Shown here: positions 9,668-17,708 of the stretch, piece by piece | How the letters are laid out: each line of letters starts with the position of its first letter | How positions within the stretch are numbered: the stretch's first letter is position 1 | Assembly (NCBI RefSeq): GCF_040581405.1 | Contig: NZ_CP137157.1 | Coordinates: 2,127,001 to 2,191,000, forward strand | DNA from: Komagataeibacter sucrofermentans DSM 15973 | Lineage (GTDB): Bacteria; Pseudomonadota; Alphaproteobacteria; Acetobacterales; Acetobacteraceae | Length of the DNA: 64,000 nucleotides | Reading direction: 5' to 3' | Translations under genes and position numbers: made by a program | The notes under the pieces: model-generated | What the model saw: only the letters and a program-made list of their open reading frames with translations | What the model was told of the DNA's origin: nothing | Databases searched by the model: none

Positions 9668-10252
9668 TCAGGCCTGCAGGGTATTCACATCCACATGCGC
9701 CATGCCAGCCCGTGTGGCGGCCTGCATGCCCTCGCGGCTGTCCTCGAACACGAGGCAGGCGGCGGGCGCACAGGCAATATTGCGTGCCGCGAGCAGGAAC
9801 ATGTCCGGCGCGGGCTTGGGGTGGTTCACGTCATCAATGGTGATGATGACATCGAACAGCTTCTCGAGCCCGAGGTGGCTCAGGCAGGCCGAAACAACCT
9901 GCCGCGACCCGTTCGAGGCCACCGCCATGGGCAGGCGGCCATGATATGCGCGGGCGATATCGGTCACGACCGTGATCTCGCGCAGCACATGCAACTGCCG
10001 GAGCATGCTGGCGCGCGCGTTCGATATGATGCCATCACGGTCCACCACGCGGCCCAGGCGCTGCTCGACAATATCAAGCACCATATGCTCGGACATGCCG
10101 CCATGACCATGAAACCATTCCGGCGGCACGCCCTGGCCGATCGCATCCTCAAGGGCGGCGAGCCAGCCTTCACGGTACAGCGGCAGGCTATCGACGAGCG
10201 TGCCGTCGCAATCAAAGATCAGGCCCTGCGTGCCCGCGCGCACAAGGCTCAT
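9668..10252 (-). CDS. HAD-superfamily phosphatase, beta-phosphoglucomutase-like
   Basis: 194-aa haloacid dehalogenase-like hydrolase, subfamily IA. Motif I is FDCDGTLVDS (residues about 13-22; nucleophile Asp and acid/base Asp). Motif II is the Ser in VASNGS. Motif III/IV are the Lys of HPKPAPDMFLLAA and the Asp of VFEDSREGMQAA. A cap domain lies between motifs I and II. Likely substrates are small phosphorylated sugars or related metabolites, which fits its place as last gene of a polysaccharide-type operon, but the specificity is not readable. Its ATG overlaps the stop of the upstream gene (ATGA), suggesting translational coupling. Confidence 0.88.
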   Translation of the reverse strand: MSLVRAGTQGLIFDCDGTLVDSLPLYREGWLAALEDAIGQGVPPEWFHGHGGMSEHMVLDIVEQRLGRVVDRDGIISNARASMLRQLHVLREITVVTDIARAYHGRLPMAVASNGSRQVVSACLSHLGLEKLFDVIITIDDVNHPKPAPDMFLLAARNIACAPAACLVFEDSREGMQAATRAGMAHVDVNTLQA

Positions 10253-10734
10253 GGGAAAGCCGACCGGGCATAGTCATACTGGTTGACCAGATCACGCAGC
10301 GCGTCGAAATCCTTGTCCTTGTAGTGATGGAAGCGGATCACGGCGCCAGGGCGCTCCTCCACGAACACGGTGTTGTTCCAGTCAGCAGCGCTGATGCCGG
10401 TCCATAGCGTGATGCGATATGGCACGGCGGGGCCGCTGGCCTGTCTGCCATCTTGCGCCACCTGCATTTCCATCACGGCATCACCGCTTGAAGGCGGGGT
10501 CTGCCCCAGCGGGCCCCAGCCCTTGGTGTGGGCCTGCAGCCAGTCATTAAGCGTCTTGACCTGCGCTGCCGTGAGCGTGCGCTCGCGCCGCATGGGGCCG
10601 ACCGCAATGGTGCCCGACTGCATGGTGGGGAAGCTCAGCGGCCGGAAATTGGGCATGGCCATGTACCACAACCCTGCTGCCGTGCCGATAGTGATGAACA
10701 GAAACCCGATCAGCAGGGCGGTTTCGCGTCTCAT
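10249..10734 (-). CDS. Membrane-anchored protein of unknown function
   Basis: 161 aa, not recognised. One N-terminal helix (ALLIGFLFITIGTAAGLWYMAM, about residues 5-26) should anchor it in the inner membrane. The remaining roughly 135 residues, presumably periplasmic, contain RRERTLTAAQVKTLNDWLQAHTKGWGPL and a Trp/His/Tyr-rich C-terminal half (RFHHYKDKDFDALRDLVNQYDYA). The start has an AAGGAG ribosome site 11 bp upstream. It sits in a leftward operon between the aminotransferase (15 bp upstream) and the HAD phosphatase (4-bp overlap), so a role in surface polysaccharide or envelope metabolism is possible but unproven. Confidence 0.8.
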   Translation of the reverse strand: MRRETALLIGFLFITIGTAAGLWYMAMPNFRPLSFPTMQSGTIAVGPMRRERTLTAAQVKTLNDWLQAHTKGWGPLGQTPPSSGDAVMEMQVAQDGRQASGPAVPYRITLWTGISAADWNNTVFVEERPGAVIRFHHYKDKDFDALRDLVNQYDYARSAFP

Positions 10735-10749
10735 TGGCGTATGGTCTCC

Positions 10750-11886
10750 TTATGCACACACAGCCGCGATAACCCGGGCCACGTCATTGTCCGACAGTTC
10801 CGGATGTAGCGGAAGCGCCATGATCCGGCGCGAAAGATCTTCGGCCACCGGCAGCGACGCGCCATCATGACACGCCTCATAGGCGGGCTGGCGGTGCAGC
10901 GGCCGGGGGTAATAGATGGCCGAGGCCACGCCACGGGCCTTGAGCTTCTCCTGCATGGCGGCGCGATCGGCCTCGCCCTGGGTCAGCACGGAATAGATCG
11001 CCCACGAGGACTCGCTATCCGCCACGCGGGCGGGCGGCACCAGATGGCCCGCAATGCCCTTGTCATAGGCGCTGGCAATGGCCCGCCTGCGGGCAAGCTC
11101 CGCATCGAAACGCTCCAGCTTGGCCAGGATGATGGCGGCCTGCAGCGTATCAAGCCGGGCGTTCATGCCCGTGCGCAGCACCTCGTAGCGGGTCTTGCCC
11201 TCGCCATGGGTGCGCAGCGAGCGGTAGAGTTCAGCGCGTTCGGGGTCATCGGTCAGGATCGCGCCTGCATCGCCATAAGCGCCGAGCGGCTTGGAGGGGA
11301 AGAAGGACAGCGTGGTGGCCACCCCCTCGCGCCCCAGCCTGCGGCCCGACAGGCTCGCGCCATAGGCCTGCGCGCAGTCCGCCATGAGGAACAGGTCTTC
11401 TTCCGCCGCAATGGCCCGCAGTTCGGGCCACGGCGCGGGCTGGCCAAACAGGTCCACCCCGATCAGCGCGCGCGGGCGCAGGCGGCCAGCCTTGCGCACA
11501 TCGGCAATGCGCTGGCGCAGGTTTTCAGGGTCGATCTGGAAGGTGCGCGGGTCCACATCCACAAAGACCGGGGTAGCGCCAAGCACCAGCGGCACCTCCG
11601 CCGTGGCGGTGTAGGTAAAGGCGGGCAGGAACACGGCGTCGCCTTCCCCGATTCCCTCCGCCATCAGCACGACCTGGATGGCATCGGTGCCCGATGAAAC
11701 GCCCACGCATTCCGCTGCCCCCACATAGCTGGCCAGCCGGGATTCGAGCTCGGCCACTTCGGGGCCCATGACAAAGCGGCAGTGCCGCATCACCGCATCG
11801 ACACGCGCGCGCAGTGCATCGGCAATGGCAGCCTGCTGTCTGGGCAGGTCAAGAAAACCTATAGGCGCCTGCGCCGGAGCGTTCAT
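10750..11886 (-). CDS. DegT/DnrJ/EryC1/StrS aminotransferase (WbpE-like)
   Basis: PLP-dependent sugar aminotransferase of 378 aa that converts a keto-sugar nucleotide to an amino-sugar nucleotide. Visible motifs: SSGTDAIQ (phosphate cup, about 65-71), PAFTYTATAEV, Asp170 in FLMADCAQAYGA (pyridine nitrogen) and the Schiff-base Lys199 in SFFPSKPLGAYGDAGAI. The pattern resembles WbpE, the UDP-3-keto-GlcNAcA aminotransferase. Its start overlaps the stop of the upstream CapD-like gene (ATGA) and has a GGAAAGGA site. Together with the dehydratase/epimerase it could make a diamino or amino-deoxy sugar nucleotide for exopolysaccharide or O-antigen. Confidence 0.92.
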   Translation of the reverse strand: MNAPAQAPIGFLDLPRQQAAIADALRARVDAVMRHCRFVMGPEVAELESRLASYVGAAECVGVSSGTDAIQVVLMAEGIGEGDAVFLPAFTYTATAEVPLVLGATPVFVDVDPRTFQIDPENLRQRIADVRKAGRLRPRALIGVDLFGQPAPWPELRAIAAEEDLFLMADCAQAYGASLSGRRLGREGVATTLSFFPSKPLGAYGDAGAILTDDPERAELYRSLRTHGEGKTRYEVLRTGMNARLDTLQAAIILAKLERFDAELARRRAIASAYDKGIAGHLVPPARVADSESSWAIYSVLTQGEADRAAMQEKLKARGVASAIYYPRPLHRQPAYEACHDGASLPVAEDLSRRIMALPLHPELSDNDVARVIAAVCA

Positions 11887-13850
11887 GATGCATTCCTTTC
11901 CACATCGGCCTGCCCCGCCGGAACCTGGCTGGCCACGCCGTGCGGGTTATGGACAAATTCAGGTACGAGCCTGCGCGCAAGGTCCAGCGCCTGCGCGCTG
12001 TCACCATGACGACATGCCACTGTCAGTGCATCCATGATATTGACGACCTGCGCAAGGTCCACCGTACGCGGCGTTGCCATCCGCAAACCGGGACAGCCGG
12101 TGGGTTGCAGGATTTCCTGACTGTAAAACAGGTCTTCGGCCAGCTTTTCGCCCGGTCGCAGCCCGGTAAAGTGGATCTGCACGTCACGTCCCGGCCGCAG
12201 CCCCGCCAGCACGATCATCTGCCGCGCCAGTTCAAGGATGCGCACCGGCGTGCCCATGTCGAGCACGAACACTCCGCCCCGGCGCAGCAGGGCGGCGGCG
12301 AGCTGGTCCTCCTGCGCGCCGGTGCCACAGGCGCTGGCCTGCAGCACCAGCCCCACGGCCTCCGACACGGTCATGAAATAGCGCTGCATGCGCGGGTCGG
12401 TCACCGTAAGCGGGCCGCCACGCACAAGCTGGTGCTGGAACAGCGGAATGACCGAGCCGGTCGAGCCCATCACGTTGCCAAAGCGCACGGTCACGCAGCG
12501 CATGGCCTCCGGGCCGCCCGCGCGCCGGACCCGGGCATCAAGGGCCTGGCAGTACATCTCGGCAATGCGCTTTGAAACACCCATGACACTGGCGGGATTG
12601 ACGGCCTTGTCAGTCGAGATGAGCACCATGGCCCGCACGCCGTGGCGGCTGGCCGCATCGGCCACGATGCGGGTGCCGGTCACGTTGGTCAGCAGCCCCT
12701 CGCACGGATTGGCCTCGACCATGGGCACCTGCTTCAGCGCCGCTGCATGAAACACCAGTTCGGGGCGATAGCGGGCAAAAACCTGCTCGATGCGCGCGTG
12801 ATCGCGTATGTCGGCCAGCACCAGATGGCGCTTCAGCGCAGGCACCATCGCTTCAAGGTCGATATCCACCTGCCATAGCGGGAACTCCCCCATATCGAGC
12901 AAAATGAGTTCCGCAGGCGCATGGCGGGCGATCTGGCGCACCAGTTCCGCCCCGATCGAGCCACCCGCCCCCGTAACCAGCACCCGCCGCCCGCGCAGCA
13001 TGCTGGCCAGCCCCTGTTCATTCGGCGCCACGGGCTGGCGTGGCAGCAGGTCCGCCAGCCTTACGGGGTGCAGGGGCGCCCGCGCGGTGCCTGTCAGGCC
13101 GGACAGGTCGGGCATGCAGCGCACCGGGGTGCCGCTTTCATGCGCCATGCGCAGCACAGTGGAAAGCCGCTCGCCGCGGAAATGCGGGTCGGCCACCACC
13201 ACCATCCAGTTTTCATCCGCACCCAGTGCCGCAAGAATGGCCCGCAGGTCGCCCGCCTGCCCCAGCACCGGCAGGCCGCGCAGCCTGCGGCCGGGGCGGC
13301 GCTGGCGGCCTTCAAGCACCAGCCCCGCCACCCGGCGGCCCATATGTGGCACCAGCGCCAGGAAGCGGCTGGCATCTTCCCCATCGCCCAGCACGATCAC
13401 GCGCTGGCTGCCCTCAAGCCCCCGCAGGCCCTGCCGCCAGTACTGATAGCCGCCCCGCACGCCCGCCAGCAGCACGAACGCCGCCATGCCGTAAACCATG
13501 CCAAATGCCGGGGCGGGCGCGCCCAGCAGGTCTGTGGCCCCCAGCACCAGCCCGGACGCCAGCGCGCAGGCCCCGCCCAGCCGCCAGAAATCGGATTGCC
13601 CGGCAAAGCGCCAGTGCTGCTGAAAGACGCGGAACGGCCACCCCGCCACGCCAAGCCCCGCCATGCCAAGCACCTGCACGCCACCAGCCAGCACCCTGTC
13701 AGACACTGGCACCTGATAGCCACACGCCCAGCCCGCAAGGCTTGCCGCCAGCCCCCCCAGGACCGTATCAAGCATGCAGTTCAGCGCTATGGTCCGTGTC
13801 ATGCGCAGGCACTCGGCCAGGGAGTGGCTGCTGGAGGATTGCGTTGCCAT
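11883..13850 (-). CDS. Membrane-bound nucleotide-sugar dehydratase/epimerase (CapD/WbpM/FlaA1 family)
   Basis: 655-aa protein that modifies UDP-sugars (typically UDP-GlcNAc 4,6-dehydration). The start is ATG 13850, preceded by GGGAGGAGGTA; a frame open to 13886 lacks such a site. Residues 20-135 are hydrophobic (about four helices). Residues 145-270 form a CoA-binding-like Rossmann domain (VIVLGDGEDASRFL). The catalytic extended-SDR domain starts at about 288 with VLVTGAGGSIGAEL. The WbpM-type active site STDKAVNPASVMGVSKR, with Met in place of the usual Tyr, is present. The C-terminus has FTGLRPGEKLAEDLF. It is the first gene of the leftward operon and divergent from the glycosyltransferase by under 70 bp. 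Confidence 0.93.
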   Translation of the reverse strand: MATQSSSSHSLAECLRMTRTIALNCMLDTVLGGLAASLAGWACGYQVPVSDRVLAGGVQVLGMAGLGVAGWPFRVFQQHWRFAGQSDFWRLGGACALASGLVLGATDLLGAPAPAFGMVYGMAAFVLLAGVRGGYQYWRQGLRGLEGSQRVIVLGDGEDASRFLALVPHMGRRVAGLVLEGRQRRPGRRLRGLPVLGQAGDLRAILAALGADENWMVVVADPHFRGERLSTVLRMAHESGTPVRCMPDLSGLTGTARAPLHPVRLADLLPRQPVAPNEQGLASMLRGRRVLVTGAGGSIGAELVRQIARHAPAELILLDMGEFPLWQVDIDLEAMVPALKRHLVLADIRDHARIEQVFARYRPELVFHAAALKQVPMVEANPCEGLLTNVTGTRIVADAASRHGVRAMVLISTDKAVNPASVMGVSKRIAEMYCQALDARVRRAGGPEAMRCVTVRFGNVMGSTGSVIPLFQHQLVRGGPLTVTDPRMQRYFMTVSEAVGLVLQASACGTGAQEDQLAAALLRRGGVFVLDMGTPVRILELARQMIVLAGLRPGRDVQIHFTGLRPGEKLAEDLFYSQEILQPTGCPGLRMATPRTVDLAQVVNIMDALTVACRHGDSAQALDLARRLVPEFVHNPHGVASQVPAGQADVERNAS

Positions 13851-13898
13851 TACCTCCTCCCTATAGCCGAGCCTGCAGGGGGGCAAGAAGGAGAGACC

Positions 13899-13922
13899 AT
13901 GCCCCGGACCCTGCTTTCATGA
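13899..13922 (+). CDS. Possible 7-codon leader ORF before the glycosyltransferase
   Basis: The only strong ribosome site in this gap (AAGGAG, about 13888-13893) points to ATG 13899, which opens a frame of just seven codons (MPRTLLS). Its TGA stop overlaps the ATG of the glycosyltransferase (ATGA at 13919-13922). This looks like a translational-coupling leader. A chance arrangement, or a start-site misreading, is possible. Confidence 0.35.
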   Translation: MPRTLLS

Positions 13923-14959
13923 CCCTTTTACATAACGATCATGCCGAAAACGTAATTTTCGTGCTGCTGCTGGGCGCGGGCGCGGTCATGGCCGCCCTTC
14001 TGTCGCGCCGGGTCATCGGGCTGCGCATACTCGATTACCCCACCGGGCGCAGCGCCCATGCCCGGCCCGTGCCCAAGGGTGGTGGGCTTGCCATTCTGGC
14101 CGTGTTCGTAACAGGCGTGCCGCTGGCGCAGATGATCCTGCACCATGCCCCCACCCTTGCTGACAAGACCCTGCTGGCCGCGACTGCCTGGCTGGGCCTT
14201 TTTTCATGGCGCGATGACATGCACCCCATGCCCGCCATATGGAAGCTGGGCGCACAGGTACTGGCGGCATTGCTGGTGGCCTGGGGCAGCCTGGGCGTGC
14301 TGCCGCATGATGGCGCGACATGGGGCCTGCTGCTGGGGCGCGGCCTGTGGCTGGTCGTGTTGTGCAACACCATCAACTTCATGGACGGGCTGGACGGGCT
14401 GGCCGCGGGCTGCACCCTGCTGGCCTGCATGGTCACCGCCATTTTGTGCCTGCATGCGCACGCAGGGGTGGAGACATGGGGCACGGCGCTGGTCATGGCT
14501 GTTGCCATTGCCGGTTTCCTGCCCTTCAATTTCCCCAAAGCGCGGCTGTTCATGGGCGATGTGGGCAGCCAGTGCTGCGGGCTGGTGCTGGGCGCGCTGG
14601 GGCTGCACATGGCCGACCTGCCGCAACTGGCGCATGGCTGGGCGCTCATGCCGCTCATGCTATCGGGCCTGCTGGCCGATGTGGGGGTGACACTGCTGCG
14701 CCGCACCGTGCTGCGTCGCCCGCTCCTGCAGGCGCATCGGGAGCATCTCTACCAGATGGCCCATCGCAGCGGCATGAAACCCGCATCCATCACCATACTG
14801 GCATGGGCGGCAACGCTATGCGGCGCGGGGGCGGCGTGCGCACTGGCTGGCAGCGTCATTGACCTGCCAGCCGCCTTGCTCGGGCCGCTGGCGCTACAAC
14901 TGGCCTGGGGCGTGGCGGTGATCGGGCGCGTGCGCCATGCGCCGGAATTGCGGTGGTAG
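13919..14959 (+). CDS. Glycosyl-1-phosphate transferase, MraY/WecA family
   Basis: Polyprenyl-phosphate sugar-1-phosphate transferase that starts a lipid-linked glycan on the cytoplasmic membrane face. It is 346 aa with about ten helices. Motifs: YPTGRSAHARPVPKGGGLAI (substrate loop), the Mg-binding NTINFMDGLDGLAAG, NFPKARLFMGDVGSQCCG, and the His-rich loop QAHREHLYQMAHRSG typical of WecA/WbpL enzymes. The frame is open far upstream, but only by antisense overlap with the CapD gene. The first Met after that is 13919, which has a poor ribosome site of its own but is coupled to the mini-ORF. It likely acts with the divergent sugar-nucleotide operon. Confidence 0.9.
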   Translation: MTLLHNDHAENVIFVLLLGAGAVMAALLSRRVIGLRILDYPTGRSAHARPVPKGGGLAILAVFVTGVPLAQMILHHAPTLADKTLLAATAWLGLFSWRDDMHPMPAIWKLGAQVLAALLVAWGSLGVLPHDGATWGLLLGRGLWLVVLCNTINFMDGLDGLAAGCTLLACMVTAILCLHAHAGVETWGTALVMAVAIAGFLPFNFPKARLFMGDVGSQCCGLVLGALGLHMADLPQLAHGWALMPLMLSGLLADVGVTLLRRTVLRRPLLQAHREHLYQMAHRSGMKPASITILAWAATLCGAGAACALAGSVIDLPAALLGPLALQLAWGVAVIGRVRHAPELRW

Positions 14960-14967
14960 AAACAGAA

Positions 14968-14999
14968 CAGGGGGAACGGCCGTGCGACCATTCCCCCTG
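14968..14999. terminator. Hairpin between convergent genes
   Basis: Perfect arms CAGGGGGAA / TTCCCCCTG with a 14-nt loop, 8 bp past the glycosyltransferase stop. No T-tract follows, so termination may be weak or Rho-assisted. Confidence 0.45.
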
Positions 15000-15022
15000 C
15001 CGATCGTGACAGATAACGGACC

Positions 15023-15481
15023 TTACTTGCCGGTAAGGGTAATCTTCATGCCCTGGGCTGCGGCGGCAAGGCGACCGCCGGAGCTTGAGGTATCGAGCCG
15101 GATGCGCACGCCCGCGGGGTTGTTGAGCAGGACCGCGCCAATGCCGGTGCCTGCTGTCACGTCACCGTTGACGGCGGCATAGCTTCCCTCGAAATCCTTG
15201 ACCGAATGCAGGTTATAGACCGTGCCGCTGCCCTTAATGTTGGCATAGCCCACGGCCGCAAGCGACCCGCCCTCGATCTTGAAGCGGTAGGTATGGTGCC
15301 CATAGACCAGCTTGCCCGTGCCCCATGTATGCCCCACGCCGATATCAAGCGACTTGAACTTCATGGTGACGGTGCCCGATGGCGTGCCCAGCGAGGATTC
15401 CTCGGCCATGGCCGCACACGGCAGGCCGGCAAGGGGCGCCACGGCGATGGCCAGGGCAAGCAGACGTCGAGAGATATGCAT
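15023..15481 (-). CDS. Small secreted protein of unknown function
   Basis: 152 aa from ATG 15481, the start that gives a clean signal peptide (MHISRRLLALAIAVAPLAG..AAMA, predicted cleavage before EES). The mature part is Gly-rich and beta-like: GTVTMKFKSLDIGVGHTWGTGKL, GGSLAAVGYANIKGSGTVYNL, NGDVTAGTGIGAVLLNNPAGVRIRLDT. The size and repeated TG(I/V)G segments are compatible with a small periplasmic beta-barrel or YSC84-like lipid-binding domain, but I do not recognise the family. It is downstream of and parallel to the MarR gene (50 bp), so the two may be co-transcribed. Confidence 0.75.
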   Translation of the reverse strand: MHISRRLLALAIAVAPLAGLPCAAMAEESSLGTPSGTVTMKFKSLDIGVGHTWGTGKLVYGHHTYRFKIEGGSLAAVGYANIKGSGTVYNLHSVKDFEGSYAAVNGDVTAGTGIGAVLLNNPAGVRIRLDTSSSGGRLAAAAQGMKITLTGK

Positions 15482-15531
15482 GTAAGGTAAACCTTCCGTC
15501 GCGAAATGCACGAAGAGAACCTGCTGCTAAC

Positions 15532-15963
15532 TCAGCTCGCGCGGCGAAGTTCCTCGGTGCGGCGCGCACGCGGGGCCTTGCGCACGGGGGCGGCAACCTT
15601 TTCCTGCGCTGCAGCGGATGTTTCGTTCACGATCGTGCGCAGGTCACGCAGGAAGCCGTTGCCCTGCGGGGTGTGCGTAATCAGCACCGAGCGGCGATCC
15701 ATCGGGTCGGCCGTGCGGCGGGCGAGGCGCAGATCCTCGAGCCGGTCGAGCGCGCGGGTGATCGCGGGCTTGGACACGTTCAGCTCGGCGGCGAGGCCAC
15801 GCACGGTGTGGGCGTTGTCGCTGAGGTAGCAGGTCAGGAACACTGCGAGCTGGCGGGCTGAAAGGTCAGGCCCGTCGCGGCGAACCATGGCGACAACGGT
15901 GTCGCGCAGGGACTGCGTCATCTGGTCCGCGTTAGCCTGATTAGCCTGTGATGACTTGGCCAT
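15532..15963 (-). CDS. MarR-family transcriptional regulator
   Basis: 143-aa winged-helix dimeric repressor. The recognition region is clear: LSARQLAVFLTCYLSDNAHTVRGLAAELNVSKPAITRALDRLEDLRLARRTADPMDRRSVLITHTPQG, with the wing RTADPMDRRSV. The C-terminus (RKAPRARRTEELRRAS) is basic. It may control itself and the secreted protein downstream. The AT-rich stretch 16060-16110 upstream of its start is the likely promoter region, but I saw no clear palindromic operator. The ligand is unknown. Confidence 0.88.
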   Translation of the reverse strand: MAKSSQANQANADQMTQSLRDTVVAMVRRDGPDLSARQLAVFLTCYLSDNAHTVRGLAAELNVSKPAITRALDRLEDLRLARRTADPMDRRSVLITHTPQGNGFLRDLRTIVNETSAAAQEKVAAPVRKAPRARRTEELRRAS

Positions 15964-16112
15964 CGGTTGGAATCCTCTGTCATGATGTCGTGCCGGCCCA
16001 TGGGTTCTGGAAGCCCTGGAATCGGGCCGACACGGAATGGTTTCTTCTGGTGGTGCCTATATAATTAGCATTTACGGCATATATAAGTCGCATCTGGCAA
16101 ATTAGTTCGGTT

Positions 16113-17567
16113 TCATAATTGTTTCTTTAACGTCGCGTTCATTTCGTCAAGATTAAATATTTTTAATATCCCTGCGTAAGCTGCTCTTAAACCTAGGCTT
16201 TCTCCGCCTTCCGGGCGGCCAGGGCGGTCAGAATCGTTCCACCCGTAGGTATCGATATGAACCCAGCGCACATCAGTTTTGACAAAATTCTCTAAGAAAA
16301 GCGCCGCCGTAATCGCCCCGGCCATCGGTTTGGATGAAATATTGTTCAGATCTGCCACCGGACTGCGCAGCCATTTGCGGTAGCCCGGCCATAGCGGCAG
16401 GCGCCATAGCGGGTCGCCGCAGGCACGCCCTTCCCCCTCCAGCGCAAGGGCTGCTTCATCGCTGTTGCTGAACAGCGCGGGCATGTCGGGACCCAGCGCC
16501 ACGCGGGCCGCCCCGGTCAGGGTCGCGGCATCGATCAGCAGGGCGGGATCATGCTCGCACGCGGCATGCAGCAGGTCGCACAGCACCAGCCTGCCCTCGG
16601 CATCGGTATTGCCCACTTCCACCGTCAGCCCCGCGCGCGTGCGCACCACGTCGGACGGGCGCATGGCGCGGCCCGACACGCTGTTCTCCACGCAGCCCAG
16701 CCGCAGTTCCAGCCGCACCGGCAGGTCGCGCAGCACCACCAGCCGCGCCAGCGCGAGCATGATGGCCGCGCCCCCCATGTCCTTTTTCATCCGCAGCATG
16801 GATGAAGGCGGCTTGAGGTCGTAGCCGCCGGTATCAAAACACACGCCCTTGCCCACCAGCGACACAAGCGGCGCATCCTCGGGCGCGGTGCTGCCGCTCC
16901 AGCGCGCCACCACCACGCACGGCGCGCGCTCCGAGCCCATGCCCACATGGAACACGGTGGGGAAATCCTGCTCCAGCCGCGCGCCACGAATGACCGACAC
17001 ATCGGCGCCCAGCGGCTCAAGCGCCACCTGCGCCGCCCGCGCCAGATCATCAGGGCCCATCAGGTTGGGCGGCGTGTTGATGAGCGAGCGCGCAAGGTTG
17101 ATGCACTGCGCCACCGGGCCTGCCGCCAGACCCGCCGCGTCAACCACGAGCCGCGCCCGTGGCGGTTTCGGGGCACCATCGCGCCCGAAAGCGGGCATGC
17201 GATACGCGCCAAGACAGAAGCCAAGGGCCATGTCGGAGGCGGAAACATCTGTGGGTGCGCTGATGCGCCACAGCCCGCTCGGCAGCGAGTCGGGCAGGAT
17301 GCCGAACACGAAGGGATCGGCTCCATCCGCCGCTTCCGGCACGCCAAGCACGGCGGTGGTGATGTTGCCATCCGCATCGGGCAGGCCCTGCACCTGCCCG
17401 TAACGGGCGACAAAACCGGCCTGGAGCGCAAAACGCGCCGCCTTCTCGCCCACCAGCGCCTCAAGCCCCCCCAGGGCCGAGGGGCGAACGGCGTGCACCA
17501 CGCCTACGGGTTCATGGCCCACATCGTGCGCGGCGACCAGGCAGTCGGGTTGTTGCGGCTTGTTCAT
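16113..17567 (-). CDS. Leucyl aminopeptidase, peptidase family M17
   Basis: Di-metal aminopeptidase of 484 aa that removes N-terminal residues from peptides in the cytoplasm. I prefer ATG 17567, which has a GAGGA site, over ATG 17588. Catalytic elements, numbered from 17567: Lys240 and Asp245 in VGKGVCFDTGGYDLKP, Asp263 in MKKDMGGAA, and the signature NTDAEGRLVLCD (320-331) with metal-binding Asp322 and Glu324 and catalytic Arg326. The C-terminal WNDSDRPGRPEGGESLGLRAAY is typical of the alphaproteobacterial PepB-like branch. It is divergent from the SUV3-like helicase. Confidence 0.93.
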   Translation of the reverse strand: MNKPQQPDCLVAAHDVGHEPVGVVHAVRPSALGGLEALVGEKAARFALQAGFVARYGQVQGLPDADGNITTAVLGVPEAADGADPFVFGILPDSLPSGLWRISAPTDVSASDMALGFCLGAYRMPAFGRDGAPKPPRARLVVDAAGLAAGPVAQCINLARSLINTPPNLMGPDDLARAAQVALEPLGADVSVIRGARLEQDFPTVFHVGMGSERAPCVVVARWSGSTAPEDAPLVSLVGKGVCFDTGGYDLKPPSSMLRMKKDMGGAAIMLALARLVVLRDLPVRLELRLGCVENSVSGRAMRPSDVVRTRAGLTVEVGNTDAEGRLVLCDLLHAACEHDPALLIDAATLTGAARVALGPDMPALFSNSDEAALALEGEGRACGDPLWRLPLWPGYRKWLRSPVADLNNISSKPMAGAITAALFLENFVKTDVRWVHIDTYGWNDSDRPGRPEGGESLGLRAAYAGILKIFNLDEMNATLKKQL

Positions 17568-17708
17568 GGCATTCCTCGGTTGCGTCATCCGTTATTGGCG
17601 CCAAGGGTGCGTCCGCCATCGCGCCAACGCAACACCCTCAGCCATGCACCGGGGCATACCCACGTGGTTTTGCTTGCATTTCCGTCCACTTGGCCGGAGC
17701 ATACCGGC

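Noticed and set aside
13040..13918. Extension of the glycosyltransferase frame by almost 300 codons
   Set aside because: Antisense to the CapD-like gene; Pro/Arg-rich with no fold. The true start lies after the divergent gene's start.
16947..17708. In-frame N-terminal extension of the SUV3-like helicase
   Set aside because: It lies entirely antisense to the M17 aminopeptidase. Family similarity begins around residue 28 after ATG 17709.
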